Below, piece after piece: positions 16,561-24,712 of a DNA stretch of 64,000 bases. Position numbers and translations under genes: made by a program. Origin of the DNA: Solimonas sp. K1W22B-7 (lineage in GTDB: Bacteria; Pseudomonadota; Gammaproteobacteria; Nevskiales; Nevskiaceae); contig NZ_CP031704.1 in NCBI RefSeq assembly GCF_003428335.1, forward strand, positions 2,480,001-2,544,000, written 5' to 3'. How positions within the stretch are numbered: position 1 is the first letter of the stretch; each line of letters starts with the position of its first letter. The notes under the pieces are model-generated. The model was given only the letters and a program-made list of their open reading frames with translations, was not told where the DNA came from and did not search any database.

Positions 16561-17778
16561 TTGAAGTCCCCCCGTTATGTCCGCCGCGTGTCGGCACTGG
16601 AGCGCTACTCGCTGGTGCTCAACGAGGTCTATCGCTACCACGTCGACGGCATCCTCGAAGGCCTGGGCGAGGTGGATCCGCAGGTCTTGCAGCGCGCCGT
16701 GGACCTGGCCGCAGAGGCCAACCCGGCGATCCGCGTGCGCCTGCGCGGCATCCTCGGATTCTCGAAGTGGGTGGACAGCGGCATCGCGCCGCAGGTGCGG
16801 GCTATCCCGCCGACGGACTGGGACGGCAACAGCGAGCAGGGCGCGCCCTTCCTGCAGCAGCGCCTCGACGCCCTGCGCGGCGGCCCGGTGGCCGACGTGC
16901 TGGTCGTGCCCTGCAGCGACGGCCGCACGCGCCTGGTGTTCCGCACCCTGCATGCCGCCATCGACGGCCGCGGTTTCGTGCACTGGGTCAACGAGATCTG
17001 CCGGGCGATGCGTGGCGAGCCGCTGCAGGGCTCCACGTCGAACATCACCGATCTCGACGTGCAGGCACAGCACAAGGACAAGCTGCCCGAGGAGCCCAAG
17101 ACCGCGCCGGTGTCCTGCATCCCGGTACTGGCTCCGGCCGAGAGCGCCCGCGAGACCCTGAGCTACGTCTGGCGCCGCGCCGTCATCGGCAACAACGTCT
17201 CGCAGCTGTTGCCCAAGACGGCCCTGTTCCTGGCCGACTGGGCGCGTCGCCGCGAGCCCGGCGAAGTCGGTTTCACGATCCCGGTGGATTACCGCGGGCT
17301 GCGCACCGACGAGATGGGCATCGGCAACCTGACCGGCTACCTGCGCCTGAACGTGCCGGACGACTCGACCCCGCGCACGCTGGTGCAGCAGCTCAACCAG
17401 CGCCTGCGTGCCTTCGCCGACTGTCGCCAGTTCCCCGGGGTGCGCCTCCTGCTGTGGCTGCCGATCTGGTTCATGGTTCGCCAGCTGCGGCCCAAGGTCG
17501 ACACGTTTCTCTACACGGTGAATCCCGGCTTGCCGACCGGCGGCGTCGTCTCGATGGGCAACATGAAGGCCGAGGCCTTTTCCTTTCCGGGGTTCGAGGC
17601 CGCGATGATCTACGGCATCCCGGGTGCGGTGGGCAAGCTCAATACCGTGTTCCTGAACTATCCGGACTTCACCGTCATCAGCTTCTCCGCGCCCGCGGCC
17701 TACAACCATCGCGGCCAGCTCGACGAACTGGTGGCCGCATACCAGCAGCATTTCACCAAGGCAGGACTGACGACTTGA
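16561..17778 (+). CDS. HxxxDG acyltransferase (condensation/WS-DGAT/PapA superfamily), copy 1
   Basis: This 405-aa protein belongs to the CoA/ACP-dependent acyltransferase superfamily. The catalytic motif is HAAIDG with His131 and Asp135. Downstream is the PVDYRGLR...GNLTG segment, which matches the PVxxR...GN region of WS/DGAT and PapA-type enzymes. The start is TTG at 16561, with GGAGAAG about 8 nt upstream; no ATG fits the N-terminus. The stop overlaps the next start as TTGA. It is presumably a cytosolic O- or N-acyltransferase that esterifies the synthase product or its sugar. A related but divergent copy lies at 22010, so two acylation steps are likely. Confidence 0.85.
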   Translation: MKSPRYVRRVSALERYSLVLNEVYRYHVDGILEGLGEVDPQVLQRAVDLAAEANPAIRVRLRGILGFSKWVDSGIAPQVRAIPPTDWDGNSEQGAPFLQQRLDALRGGPVADVLVVPCSDGRTRLVFRTLHAAIDGRGFVHWVNEICRAMRGEPLQGSTSNITDLDVQAQHKDKLPEEPKTAPVSCIPVLAPAESARETLSYVWRRAVIGNNVSQLLPKTALFLADWARRREPGEVGFTIPVDYRGLRTDEMGIGNLTGYLRLNVPDDSTPRTLVQQLNQRLRAFADCRQFPGVRLLLWLPIWFMVRQLRPKVDTFLYTVNPGLPTGGVVSMGNMKAEAFSFPGFEAAMIYGIPGAVGKLNTVFLNYPDFTVISFSAPAAYNHRGQLDELVAAYQQHFTKAGLTT

Positions 17779-18992
17779 ACGACATCGACCTGGGCAAACT
17801 GCGGGTCAACCGCGAAGGCAAGGCCACGCCCAAGGCCTCGGGCAAGCGCGGCCTGCAGCGTCACCACCTGCTGATCGGTGCCGGCGTCCTGCTGCTGCTC
17901 TACATGCTCGTGCCCTCCGCGGCACCGGTGCAGACCACCCAGGTGGTCACCGCCTGGCCCTCGCAGCAGTACCTGCTGCTGAACTCCACCGGCTACGTCG
18001 TGGCGCGCCGCAAGGCGGCGGTGGCCTCCAAGGGCACCGGCCGCGTCGAGTGGCTGGGCGTCAGCGAGGGCGACACGGTCAAGCAGGGCACCGTGGTGGC
18101 GCGCCTGGAGAGCCGTGACGTGGAGGCGACCTACCGCGCCGCGGCGGCCAACACCGCGGTCGCCGCGGCGGCCCTGACCACGGCGCAGAACGAGCGGGAG
18201 GATGCCCAGCGCAATCTCGACCGCTTCAACGTGCTGTTCAGGAAGAAGCTGGTCTCCCTGCTCAACATGCAGGACGCCAAGTCGCGCTACGCCCGTGCCG
18301 TGGCCAGCCAGGCCAGCGCCAAGGCTGCAGTGGATGCGGCCAAGGCCAACGAGGAGTATGCCCGCAGCGGCGTGGAGTACACGCAGATCCGCGCGCCCTT
18401 CGACGGCGTGGTGATCTCGCGTTCGGCCAACGTCGGCGACATCGTCACGCCGCTGTCCTCGGCAGCCGACGCCAAGGGTGCGGTGGTGGTGATGGCGGAC
18501 ATGAGCACGCTGGAGGTGGACGCAGAGGTTTCCGAGTCCTCGCTGGCGTCGATCAAGGTAGGCCAGCCCTGCGAGATCGTGCTCGATGCCTTCCCCGACC
18601 GCCGCTACCGCGGCCAGGTCAGCGTGGTGGTGCCGACGGTGAACCGCTCCAGTGCCACGGTCACCACCAAGGTGCGCATCCTCGACACCGATCCCAGCAT
18701 CCTGCCGGACATGAGCGCGCGCGTCGGCTTCCTGTCGCAGGCGGTCGATGTCGCCGGCCAGAAGCCGGTGACGGCGGCCAACCCCGACGCCATTGCCGGC
18801 GAAGGCGACGACCGCAGGGTCTATGCGGTCGATGGCGAGGGCAGGGTGCGCGAGGTGCCGGTGAAGGTTGGCGTGCTGCTGGGCGGCGTGCGCGAAATCC
18901 AGGGCGAGCTGAAGGCCGGGGACATGCTGGTGCTGAAGCCGGGCCGTGGCCTGCGCGACGGCAAGCACATCAAGCTGGCCGCGGCGAAGTAG
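17775..18992 (+). CDS. membrane-fusion (periplasmic adaptor) protein of a tripartite exporter
   Basis: This 405-aa HlyD/MacA/DevB-type adaptor has a short cytosolic N-terminus, one transmembrane anchor (about residues 33-50, LLIGAGVLLLLYMLV), a lipoyl half (GRVEWLGVSEGDTVKQG) and an alanine-rich coiled-coil hairpin (about 115-195). The second lipoyl half IRAPFDGVV follows, then beta-barrel and membrane-proximal domains. The TTG at 17775 gives the only start that precedes the anchor without entering the upstream gene; it overlaps the acyltransferase stop by 4 bp. It should bridge the ATPase/permease complex encoded next to the TolC-like channel encoded at 23251. Confidence 0.9.
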   Translation: MNDIDLGKLRVNREGKATPKASGKRGLQRHHLLIGAGVLLLLYMLVPSAAPVQTTQVVTAWPSQQYLLLNSTGYVVARRKAAVASKGTGRVEWLGVSEGDTVKQGTVVARLESRDVEATYRAAAANTAVAAAALTTAQNEREDAQRNLDRFNVLFRKKLVSLLNMQDAKSRYARAVASQASAKAAVDAAKANEEYARSGVEYTQIRAPFDGVVISRSANVGDIVTPLSSAADAKGAVVVMADMSTLEVDAEVSESSLASIKVGQPCEIVLDAFPDRRYRGQVSVVVPTVNRSSATVTTKVRILDTDPSILPDMSARVGFLSQAVDVAGQKPVTAANPDAIAGEGDDRRVYAVDGEGRVREVPVKVGVLLGGVREIQGELKAGDMLVLKPGRGLRDGKHIKLAAAK

Positions 18993-18999
18993 GGGCCTG

Positions 19000-19692
19000 A
19001 TGATGCCCTCGCTGATCAGCATCCGTGAACTCGGCAAGACCTACCGGCGCGGCAACCAGCCGGTGCCGGTGCTGCTGGGCATCGACCTGGAAATCGCGGC
19101 GGGTGACTACGTCTCGCTGATGGGGCCGTCCGGTTCGGGCAAGAGTACGCTGCTGAACCTGATCGCCGGCATCGACAAGCCCAGCAGCGGCACGCTGCTG
19201 ATCGATGGCGTGGACATCGCCGCGCTGCCGGAGAACGACCTAGCGGCCTGGCGCGCGGCCAATGTCGGCTTCGTGTTCCAGTTCTACAACCTGATGCCGG
19301 TGCTCAACGCCTTCGAGAACGTCGAACTGCCGCTGCTGCTGACGCCGCTGGGCAAGGCCGAGCGCCGCGAGCACGTGGAAACCGCGCTGGCGATGGTCGG
19401 CCTGTCCGATCGCATGGACCACTACCCGAACGAGCTGTCCGGCGGCCAGCAGCAGCGCGTGGCGATCGCCCGTGCGCTGATCACCGACCCGACACTGATC
19501 GTGGCCGACGAGCCTACCGGCGACCTGGACCGCCAGTCCGCGGACGACGTGCTCAATCTGCTGGATCGCCTGAACGGCGAACTCGGCAAGACCATCGTCA
19601 TGGTGACCCACGATCCCAAGTGCGCCGCCCGCGCCAAGCGCCTGGTGCACCTGGAAAAGGGTGTCCTGATCGTCGATGGGGAAGCCCACTGA
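19000..19692 (+). CDS. ABC transporter ATP-binding protein (MacB/LolD/DevA type)
   Basis: This 230-aa stand-alone ATPase has Walker [11 protein letters not shown]-loop FQFYNLMPV, signature [15 protein letters not shown], Walker [13 protein letters not shown] and H-loop VTHDP. The length and the [16 protein letters not shown] segment are typical of MacB-family (LolD, DevA, FtsE) ATPases, which power FtsX-fold permeases. Two ATGs (19000 and 19003) follow an AGGGG ribosome site; 19000 is used here. It sits between the adaptor and two permease genes and is almost certainly their motor. Confidence 0.93.
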   Translation: MMPSLISIRELGKTYRRGNQPVPVLLGIDLEIAAGDYVSLMGPSGSGKSTLLNLIAGIDKPSSGTLLIDGVDIAALPENDLAAWRAANVGFVFQFYNLMPVLNAFENVELPLLLTPLGKAERREHVETALAMVGLSDRMDHYPNELSGGQQQRVAIARALITDPTLIVADEPTGDLDRQSADDVLNLLDRLNGELGKTIVMVTHDPKCAARAKRLVHLEKGVLIVDGEAH

Positions 19693-19693
19693 G

Positions 19694-20860
19694 ATGATGG
19701 CCTCCTATGTGTTCCGGCTCGCCAGCAAGAACATGTGGCGACACCGGCTGCGTACCGGCCTGACCATCGCCGGCATCGCGGTGGCCATCGTCTCCTTCGG
19801 CCTGCTGCGGACCGTGGTGGACTCCTGGTACGCCGGCGCCGAACTGAGTTCCTCGGCGCGGCTGATCACGCGCGCCGAGGCCTCGCTGAGCTTCTCCCTG
19901 CCGGTGACCTATGGCGAGCGCATCCGCCGCGTGCCGGGAGTGGAGGGGGTGACCTGGGCCATCTGGTTCGGCGGCATCTATATCGACGAGAAGCACTTCT
20001 TTCCGCAGTTCGCGGTGGACGGCGACACCTACTTCGACATCTACCCGGAGTTCGTGGTGCCGCCGGAACAGCTGGCGGCCTTCAAGCGCGACCGCAGGGG
20101 AGTCATCGTCGGCCGCAAGATCATGCTGAAGAACGGCTGGAGGATCGGTGACCAGGTCCCGCTGAAGGGGACGATCTATCCCGGCACCTGGAGCTTCACG
20201 ATCCGCGGCGTCTACCAGGGCGCCGACGACAAGGTCGACGAGGGCCAGTTCCTGCTGCACTGGGGCTACGTCAACGAGAAGATCAAGGCGCTGCTGCCGT
20301 CGCTGGCCGACCGCGTCGGCGTGTTCGTGGTCAACATCGAGAATCCGGCCGAGGCGGCGACGGTGTCGGCGGCGATCGACAGCGGCTTCCGCAACTCCCT
20401 GGCCGAGACCCGCACCGAAACGCAGAAGGCCTTCCAGCTCGGCTTCATCGCGATGGTCGACACGATCCTGGTGGCGATCCAGACGGTCGCCTATGTCGTG
20501 ATCCTGATCATCATGGCGGTGATGGCCAACACCATGGCCATGGCGGCCCGCGAGCGCATGCGCGAATACGCCACGCTCAAGGCCCTGGGCTTCAGCGACC
20601 GCTTCGTCTCGCTGCTGATCCTGGGCGAATCGATGAGCATGTCCCTGGCCGGCGGCCTGCTCGGCGTGCTGTTGACCTTTCCGCTGGCCGACGCCTTCTT
20701 CAGCGCCACGCGCGACCTGTTCCTGCTGTTCACGGTGACCCCCACCACGGTGGCGCTGCAGGTGATCTCCTCCCTGCTGATCGGCGTCCTTGCCGCGCTG
20801 GCCCCGGCGATCAACAGCAGCCGCGTGCGTATCGTCGACGGGTTGAGGGCGGTGACGTGA
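19694..20860 (+). CDS. MacB/FtsX-type ABC permease, first copy
   Basis: This 388-aa permease has one N-terminal transmembrane helix ([17 protein letters not shown]), a large periplasmic domain of about 220 residues and three C-terminal helices, the MacB_PCD/FtsX layout. It ends in [13 protein letters not shown], the conserved coupling region. The start at 19694 follows GGGGAAG. An upstream in-frame ATG at 19676 would overlap the ATPase gene by 17 bp and is an alternative. The stop overlaps the GTG start of the second permease (GTGA). Together the two permeases could form a heterodimer. Confidence 0.9.
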   Translation: MMASYVFRLASKNMWRHRLRTGLTIAGIAVAIVSFGLLRTVVDSWYAGAELSSSARLITRAEASLSFSLPVTYGERIRRVPGVEGVTWAIWFGGIYIDEKHFFPQFAVDGDTYFDIYPEFVVPPEQLAAFKRDRRGVIVGRKIMLKNGWRIGDQVPLKGTIYPGTWSFTIRGVYQGADDKVDEGQFLLHWGYVNEKIKALLPSLADRVGVFVVNIENPAEAATVSAAIDSGFRNSLAETRTETQKAFQLGFIAMVDTILVAIQTVAYVVILIIMAVMANTMAMAARERMREYATLKALGFSDRFVSLLILGESMSMSLAGGLLGVLLTFPLADAFFSATRDLFLLFTVTPTTVALQVISSLLIGVLAALAPAINSSRVRIVDGLRAVT

Positions 20861-22029
20861 AGACCGGCCTGTCGTTTTCCTATGTCGCGCGCAACCTCTA
20901 CGCGCGCAAGCTCACCACCATCCTGACCGCGGCCGGCATGGCGCTGGTGGTGTTCGTCTTTGCCACCGTGCTGATGATGGCCGAGGGCCTGCGCCATACG
21001 CTGGGCGGTACCGGCTCCGACAGCAACGTCATCATCATCCGCCAGGGTTCCCAGACCGAGGTACAGAGCACGATCACCCGCGAGCAGGCCAACATCGTCG
21101 AATCGCTGCCGGGGCTGGCGACCTCGCCGCAAGGCCTGGCGCGGGTGTCGCGCGAGGTGCTGGTGCTGGTCAACATGCCGCGCAAGGGTTCCGGCGGCCT
21201 GGCCAACGTGGTGGTGCGCGGCACCACCGCCAATGGCCTGGAGATGCGGCCGCAGGCGAAGATCGTGACGGGCCGGCAGTTCCGCCCCGGCTCCTCGGAG
21301 ATCATCGTCGGCTCGGCCATGGCGCGCGGTGAGGTCGGGCTGCGCATCGGCGACAGCATCGCATTCGGCATGCGCAGCTGGAACGTGGTGGGCATCTTCG
21401 ATGCCGGCAGCAGCGGTTTCGACTCCGAGATATGGGGCGACAGCGAGCAGATGATGCAGGCCTTCCGCCGCCAGGCTTTCTCGTCGCTGGTGGTGGGCCT
21501 GCGCGATGCGGCCAGCTATGACGGCTTTGCCGAAGCACTTGGGCGGCAGCCGCAGATCAAGGCCGACGTGAAGCGCGAGAGGCGGTTCTACGCCGACCAG
21601 TCGGAGAAGCTGGCCAATTTCATCAGCATCCTCGGCAAGACCATCACGATCATCTTCTCCGTGGGCGCGATCATCGGTGCCATGATCACGATGTATGCCA
21701 GCGTAGCCAACCGCACGCGCGAGATCGGCACGCTCAGGGCCCTGGGCTTCCGCCGCGGCAACATCGTCACGGCCTTCATCCAGGAGGCGGCGCTGCTGGG
21801 CTTCGCCGCCGGCGTGGCCGGGCTTCTGGCGGCGTCCTTCATGCAGATGCTCGAGATCTCCACGACCAACGTGCAGACCTTCTCGGAGGTCGTGTTCAGC
21901 CTGATCCTTACCCCTGGCATCGCCCTGCAGGTGCTGGCCTTTTCGATGTTCATGGGAGTCCTCGGCGGCGTGCTGCCCGCCGTCCAGGCTTCGCGACTGG
22001 AGATTGTCGATGCCCTCAGATCGGCTTGA
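20857..22029 (+). CDS. MacB/FtsX-type ABC permease, second copy
   Basis: This 390-aa permease has the same topology as the preceding gene: an N-terminal helix (TTILTAAGMALVVFVFATVL), a periplasmic domain with NVVVRGTTANG, three C-terminal helices and a closing RLEIVDALRSA. Its sequence is clearly divergent from the first copy, arguing for a heterodimer rather than a recent duplication. It starts with GTG at 20857 inside a 4-bp overlap. The preceding ATPase is the only obvious partner. The substrate is probably the lipid built by this operon, by analogy to DevC in heterocyst-glycolipid export. Confidence 0.88.
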   Translation: MKTGLSFSYVARNLYARKLTTILTAAGMALVVFVFATVLMMAEGLRHTLGGTGSDSNVIIIRQGSQTEVQSTITREQANIVESLPGLATSPQGLARVSREVLVLVNMPRKGSGGLANVVVRGTTANGLEMRPQAKIVTGRQFRPGSSEIIVGSAMARGEVGLRIGDSIAFGMRSWNVVGIFDAGSSGFDSEIWGDSEQMMQAFRRQAFSSLVVGLRDAASYDGFAEALGRQPQIKADVKRERRFYADQSEKLANFISILGKTITIIFSVGAIIGAMITMYASVANRTREIGTLRALGFRRGNIVTAFIQEAALLGFAAGVAGLLAASFMQMLEISTTNVQTFSEVVFSLILTPGIALQVLAFSMFMGVLGGVLPAVQASRLEIVDALRSA

Positions 22030-23254
22030 GACCGCGCCGGCCTTGCCGCCGCTGGCGCCGCAGGCGCGGATCTCGCGGCCCCTGTCCACGCCGGAGTACT
22101 ACCACGCCTGCGTCGGCACCAGCCGCTGGACGCTGGAAGGCCCGCGCGACGTGATATTCGTGCTGACCTGCGAGGGCCGGCTGGAGCCGGAGCACTGGCG
22201 CGAGGCCCTGCAGCGCGTGGCCGAGCTCAACCCCGGCACGCGCCTGCGCCTGGTCGGCAAGCGCCGCAAGGCGCGCTGGGAGAGCGACGGCCTGCCGCCG
22301 CGGATGCGCGTGATCGAGAACTGCGAGTGGGACACCCGCTCCGGCCGCGGCGGCGAGTTCATTACCGCGGAACCCTTGTGCCTCGAGCACGGCCCGACCG
22401 TGGAATTGCTGCTGGCGAATTGCAGCGACGGCCGCTCCCTGGTGATCCTGCGCAGCCTGCACGCCATCCTCGACGGCGGCGGCGTGCTGCACCTGCTGCA
22501 GGAGCTGTTCCGCGTCCTGCGCGGCGAAGCCCTGCTGGGCACCAATGCCGCCTTCAGCGATGTCGACCTGATGCTCAGCACCGGCGCGCGACACTCCACC
22601 TCGAGCCACTTCAGGACCACCTGGCTGACCGGCCAGACCAGCGGCGCCGAGATGGGCGACGACTGGCGCCGCATCTCGCTGGGGCCGCCGCGCAAGAACC
22701 TGCTGGCGCGGGTCGCCGTGGCGATGGCCGAGTTCGCGCACCAGCGCAGCGAGCTGCCGGCGCTGATCGCCGTGCCCGTGGACCTGCGCCGCCATGCACC
22801 CGGGCTGCTGTCGACGACCAACTTCAGCAACATGCTGTTCGTGCGCCTGAACAAGGGCGATGGCGTCGAGCAGTTCCGGGCCCGCCTGCAGGACATGCTG
22901 GCGCAGCGCATGGAAGCGGTCTACCCGCGCATCCTCGACATCGTCAAATGGCTGCCCTTGAAGTGGTTCGATCTGCTGGTGTCGCGCACGCGCTGGAACT
23001 ACCGCAAGCGCAAGCCCATGGAGACCGCCGTGATCTCCAACCTGGGGCGCTGCGATCCGGCGGCCTACAGCTACCCCGGCTTCAGTCTGCAGTCCATGTT
23101 CGTGTACCCCCTCGGCGGCAGCGCCTTCTCCACCCTGGTCAGCGTCAACGACCAGGTCGAGATGGCCCTGAACCTGCCGCGGGTGCTTTCCGGCGAAGGG
23201 CGCTTCGATGCCTTCGTCGATCACCTGCGGCAGCGCCTGGCGGAAGGCGAATGA
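22010..23254 (+). CDS. HxxxDG acyltransferase (condensation/WS-DGAT/PapA superfamily), copy 2
   Basis: This 414-aa protein carries the catalytic motif HAILDG (His151, Asp155) and the later PVDLRRHAPG...NFSNM segment of WS/DGAT- and PapA-like acyltransferases. The ATG at 22010 lies 7 nt after GGAG and overlaps the end of the permease by 20 bp. A TTG six bases upstream would also be in frame. It is related to the acyltransferase at 16561 but differs in length and sequence, so it likely attaches a different acyl group or acts at a different position. The gene sits between the permease and TolC genes, tying acylation to export. Confidence 0.85.
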   Translation: MPSDRLETAPALPPLAPQARISRPLSTPEYYHACVGTSRWTLEGPRDVIFVLTCEGRLEPEHWREALQRVAELNPGTRLRLVGKRRKARWESDGLPPRMRVIENCEWDTRSGRGGEFITAEPLCLEHGPTVELLLANCSDGRSLVILRSLHAILDGGGVLHLLQELFRVLRGEALLGTNAAFSDVDLMLSTGARHSTSSHFRTTWLTGQTSGAEMGDDWRRISLGPPRKNLLARVAVAMAEFAHQRSELPALIAVPVDLRRHAPGLLSTTNFSNMLFVRLNKGDGVEQFRARLQDMLAQRMEAVYPRILDIVKWLPLKWFDLLVSRTRWNYRKRKPMETAVISNLGRCDPAAYSYPGFSLQSMFVYPLGGSAFSTLVSVNDQVEMALNLPRVLSGEGRFDAFVDHLRQRLAEGE

Positions 23255-24702
23255 CCCCGTTGTCCTACCCGAGAAGTCCCTTGTCCAAGTCCCCGATCTT
23301 CCGCCTGCTGTGCCTGGTGCTGCTCTGCCCGGGACTGGCGCAGGCCAACGACCTGCTGCGCGTCTACAAGCAGGCGCTGAACAACGACGCCACGCTCGCC
23401 GCATCCCGCTACGCCCGCGAGGCGGCGCTGCAGAACGAGCCCAAGGCCCGCGCGCTGCTGCTGCCGCAACTCAGCGGCAGTTACGACTATGTGTTCAATG
23501 ACTCCGAGGTGGAGGTGACCTATGTCGACCCCGCCACCGGCGCGGCCATCCCGCTGTCGCGCAAGAACGACGGGACCGACAAGAGCCTGAGCATCACCCT
23601 GAGCCAGCCGCTGTTCAGCCTGGAAGCCTGGTACCAGTTCAAGCAGGCCAGCGAGCAGGCCGCGCTGGCCCAGCTCAGCTACCGCAGCAGCGAGCAGGAC
23701 CTGCTGCTGCGCGTGGCGGAGCTGTACTTCGGCGTGCTGGGCGCGCGCGACGCGCTGCGTTCCGCCACCGCCGAGCGGACCGCCCTGGAACAGCAGCTGG
23801 AACTGGCCAGGCAGCATCTGCAGGTGGGCCTGTCCAGCATCACCGACACCCAGGAAGTGCAGGCGCGCTACGACCTCAGCCTGGCCAGCGAACTGGAGGC
23901 CGGGCAGACCCTGGCCACGGCGATCGAAGGCCTGGAGGAGATCACCCGCGAGCCGCTGCGCAGCATCGAGGAGGACCAGGTCCGGGTGGTGCCGCTGGAA
24001 GCGCCGGCCGCCAGACCGCCGGCCCTGGCGGCGCTGCAGGAGGACATTCCGCTGCCGATGCCGCAGCCGGCCAGTGCCGACCAGTGGGTCGCCCAGACGC
24101 GGGTGGGCAACTTCGAGCTGCTGGGCGCCAAGCTGAATTTCAACGTAGCCGACCGCGGTGTCAGCGCCGCCCGGTCGCGGCAGCTGCCGACCGTGGCAGC
24201 GACCGCCAACTACCTGGATTCGCGCAGCGAGGCCGGCGCTTTTCCGACCGATCTGTCGGGTACATCGGTAGGGATCGGTGTACGGCTGCTGCTGTTCTCC
24301 GGTGGTGCGACCCGCGCCGGCATCCGCCAGGCCGAGGCCGTCCGCGGTCAGCGCCTGGCCGAGTACGACGGCGCCCGCCGCGCGGTGGAGCGCAATGCCC
24401 GCAACGCCTTCCAGGCCGTGGTGACCGGCGCGGCGCGCGTGCACGCGCTGAAGCAGGCGGTGGCTTCCAGCGGCAGTGCCCTGGAGGCCAGCGAAGTGGG
24501 CCTGGAGATCGGCACGCGCTCGGCGATCGACGTGCTCAACGCGCGCCAGCAGCGCTATGTCGCGGAGCGCAACTACGATCGCTCGCGCTACGAGTACCTG
24601 CTGGCGGTGCTGCGCCTGAAGGCAGTCGCCGGCCGGCTGGTGCTGCAGGACCTCGCACAGGTCGACGGCCTGCTGGTGCAGGACGCGCTGGCGCAGCCTT
24701 GA
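23251..24702 (+). CDS. TolC-family outer-membrane channel
   Basis: This 483-aa TolC-like protein starts by a 4-bp ATGA overlap with the acyltransferase. A signal peptide (FRLLCLVLLCPGLAQA) is followed by NDLLRVYKQALNNDATLAASR, the classical mature TolC beginning, and RALLLPQLSGSY. The two long helical repeats typical of the OEP fold follow, with ARQQRYVAERNYDRSRY in the second. It completes the adaptor-ATPase-permease-channel set within one operon. The gene ends 10 bp before the convergent gene at 24713, and no hairpin terminator is visible between them. Confidence 0.92.
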   Translation: MTPLSYPRSPLSKSPIFRLLCLVLLCPGLAQANDLLRVYKQALNNDATLAASRYAREAALQNEPKARALLLPQLSGSYDYVFNDSEVEVTYVDPATGAAIPLSRKNDGTDKSLSITLSQPLFSLEAWYQFKQASEQAALAQLSYRSSEQDLLLRVAELYFGVLGARDALRSATAERTALEQQLELARQHLQVGLSSITDTQEVQARYDLSLASELEAGQTLATAIEGLEEITREPLRSIEEDQVRVVPLEAPAARPPALAALQEDIPLPMPQPASADQWVAQTRVGNFELLGAKLNFNVADRGVSAARSRQLPTVAATANYLDSRSEAGAFPTDLSGTSVGIGVRLLLFSGGATRAGIRQAEAVRGQRLAEYDGARRAVERNARNAFQAVVTGAARVHALKQAVASSGSALEASEVGLEIGTRSAIDVLNARQQRYVAERNYDRSRYEYLLAVLRLKAVAGRLVLQDLAQVDGLLVQDALAQP

Positions 24703-24712
24703 GGCGCGGGCT

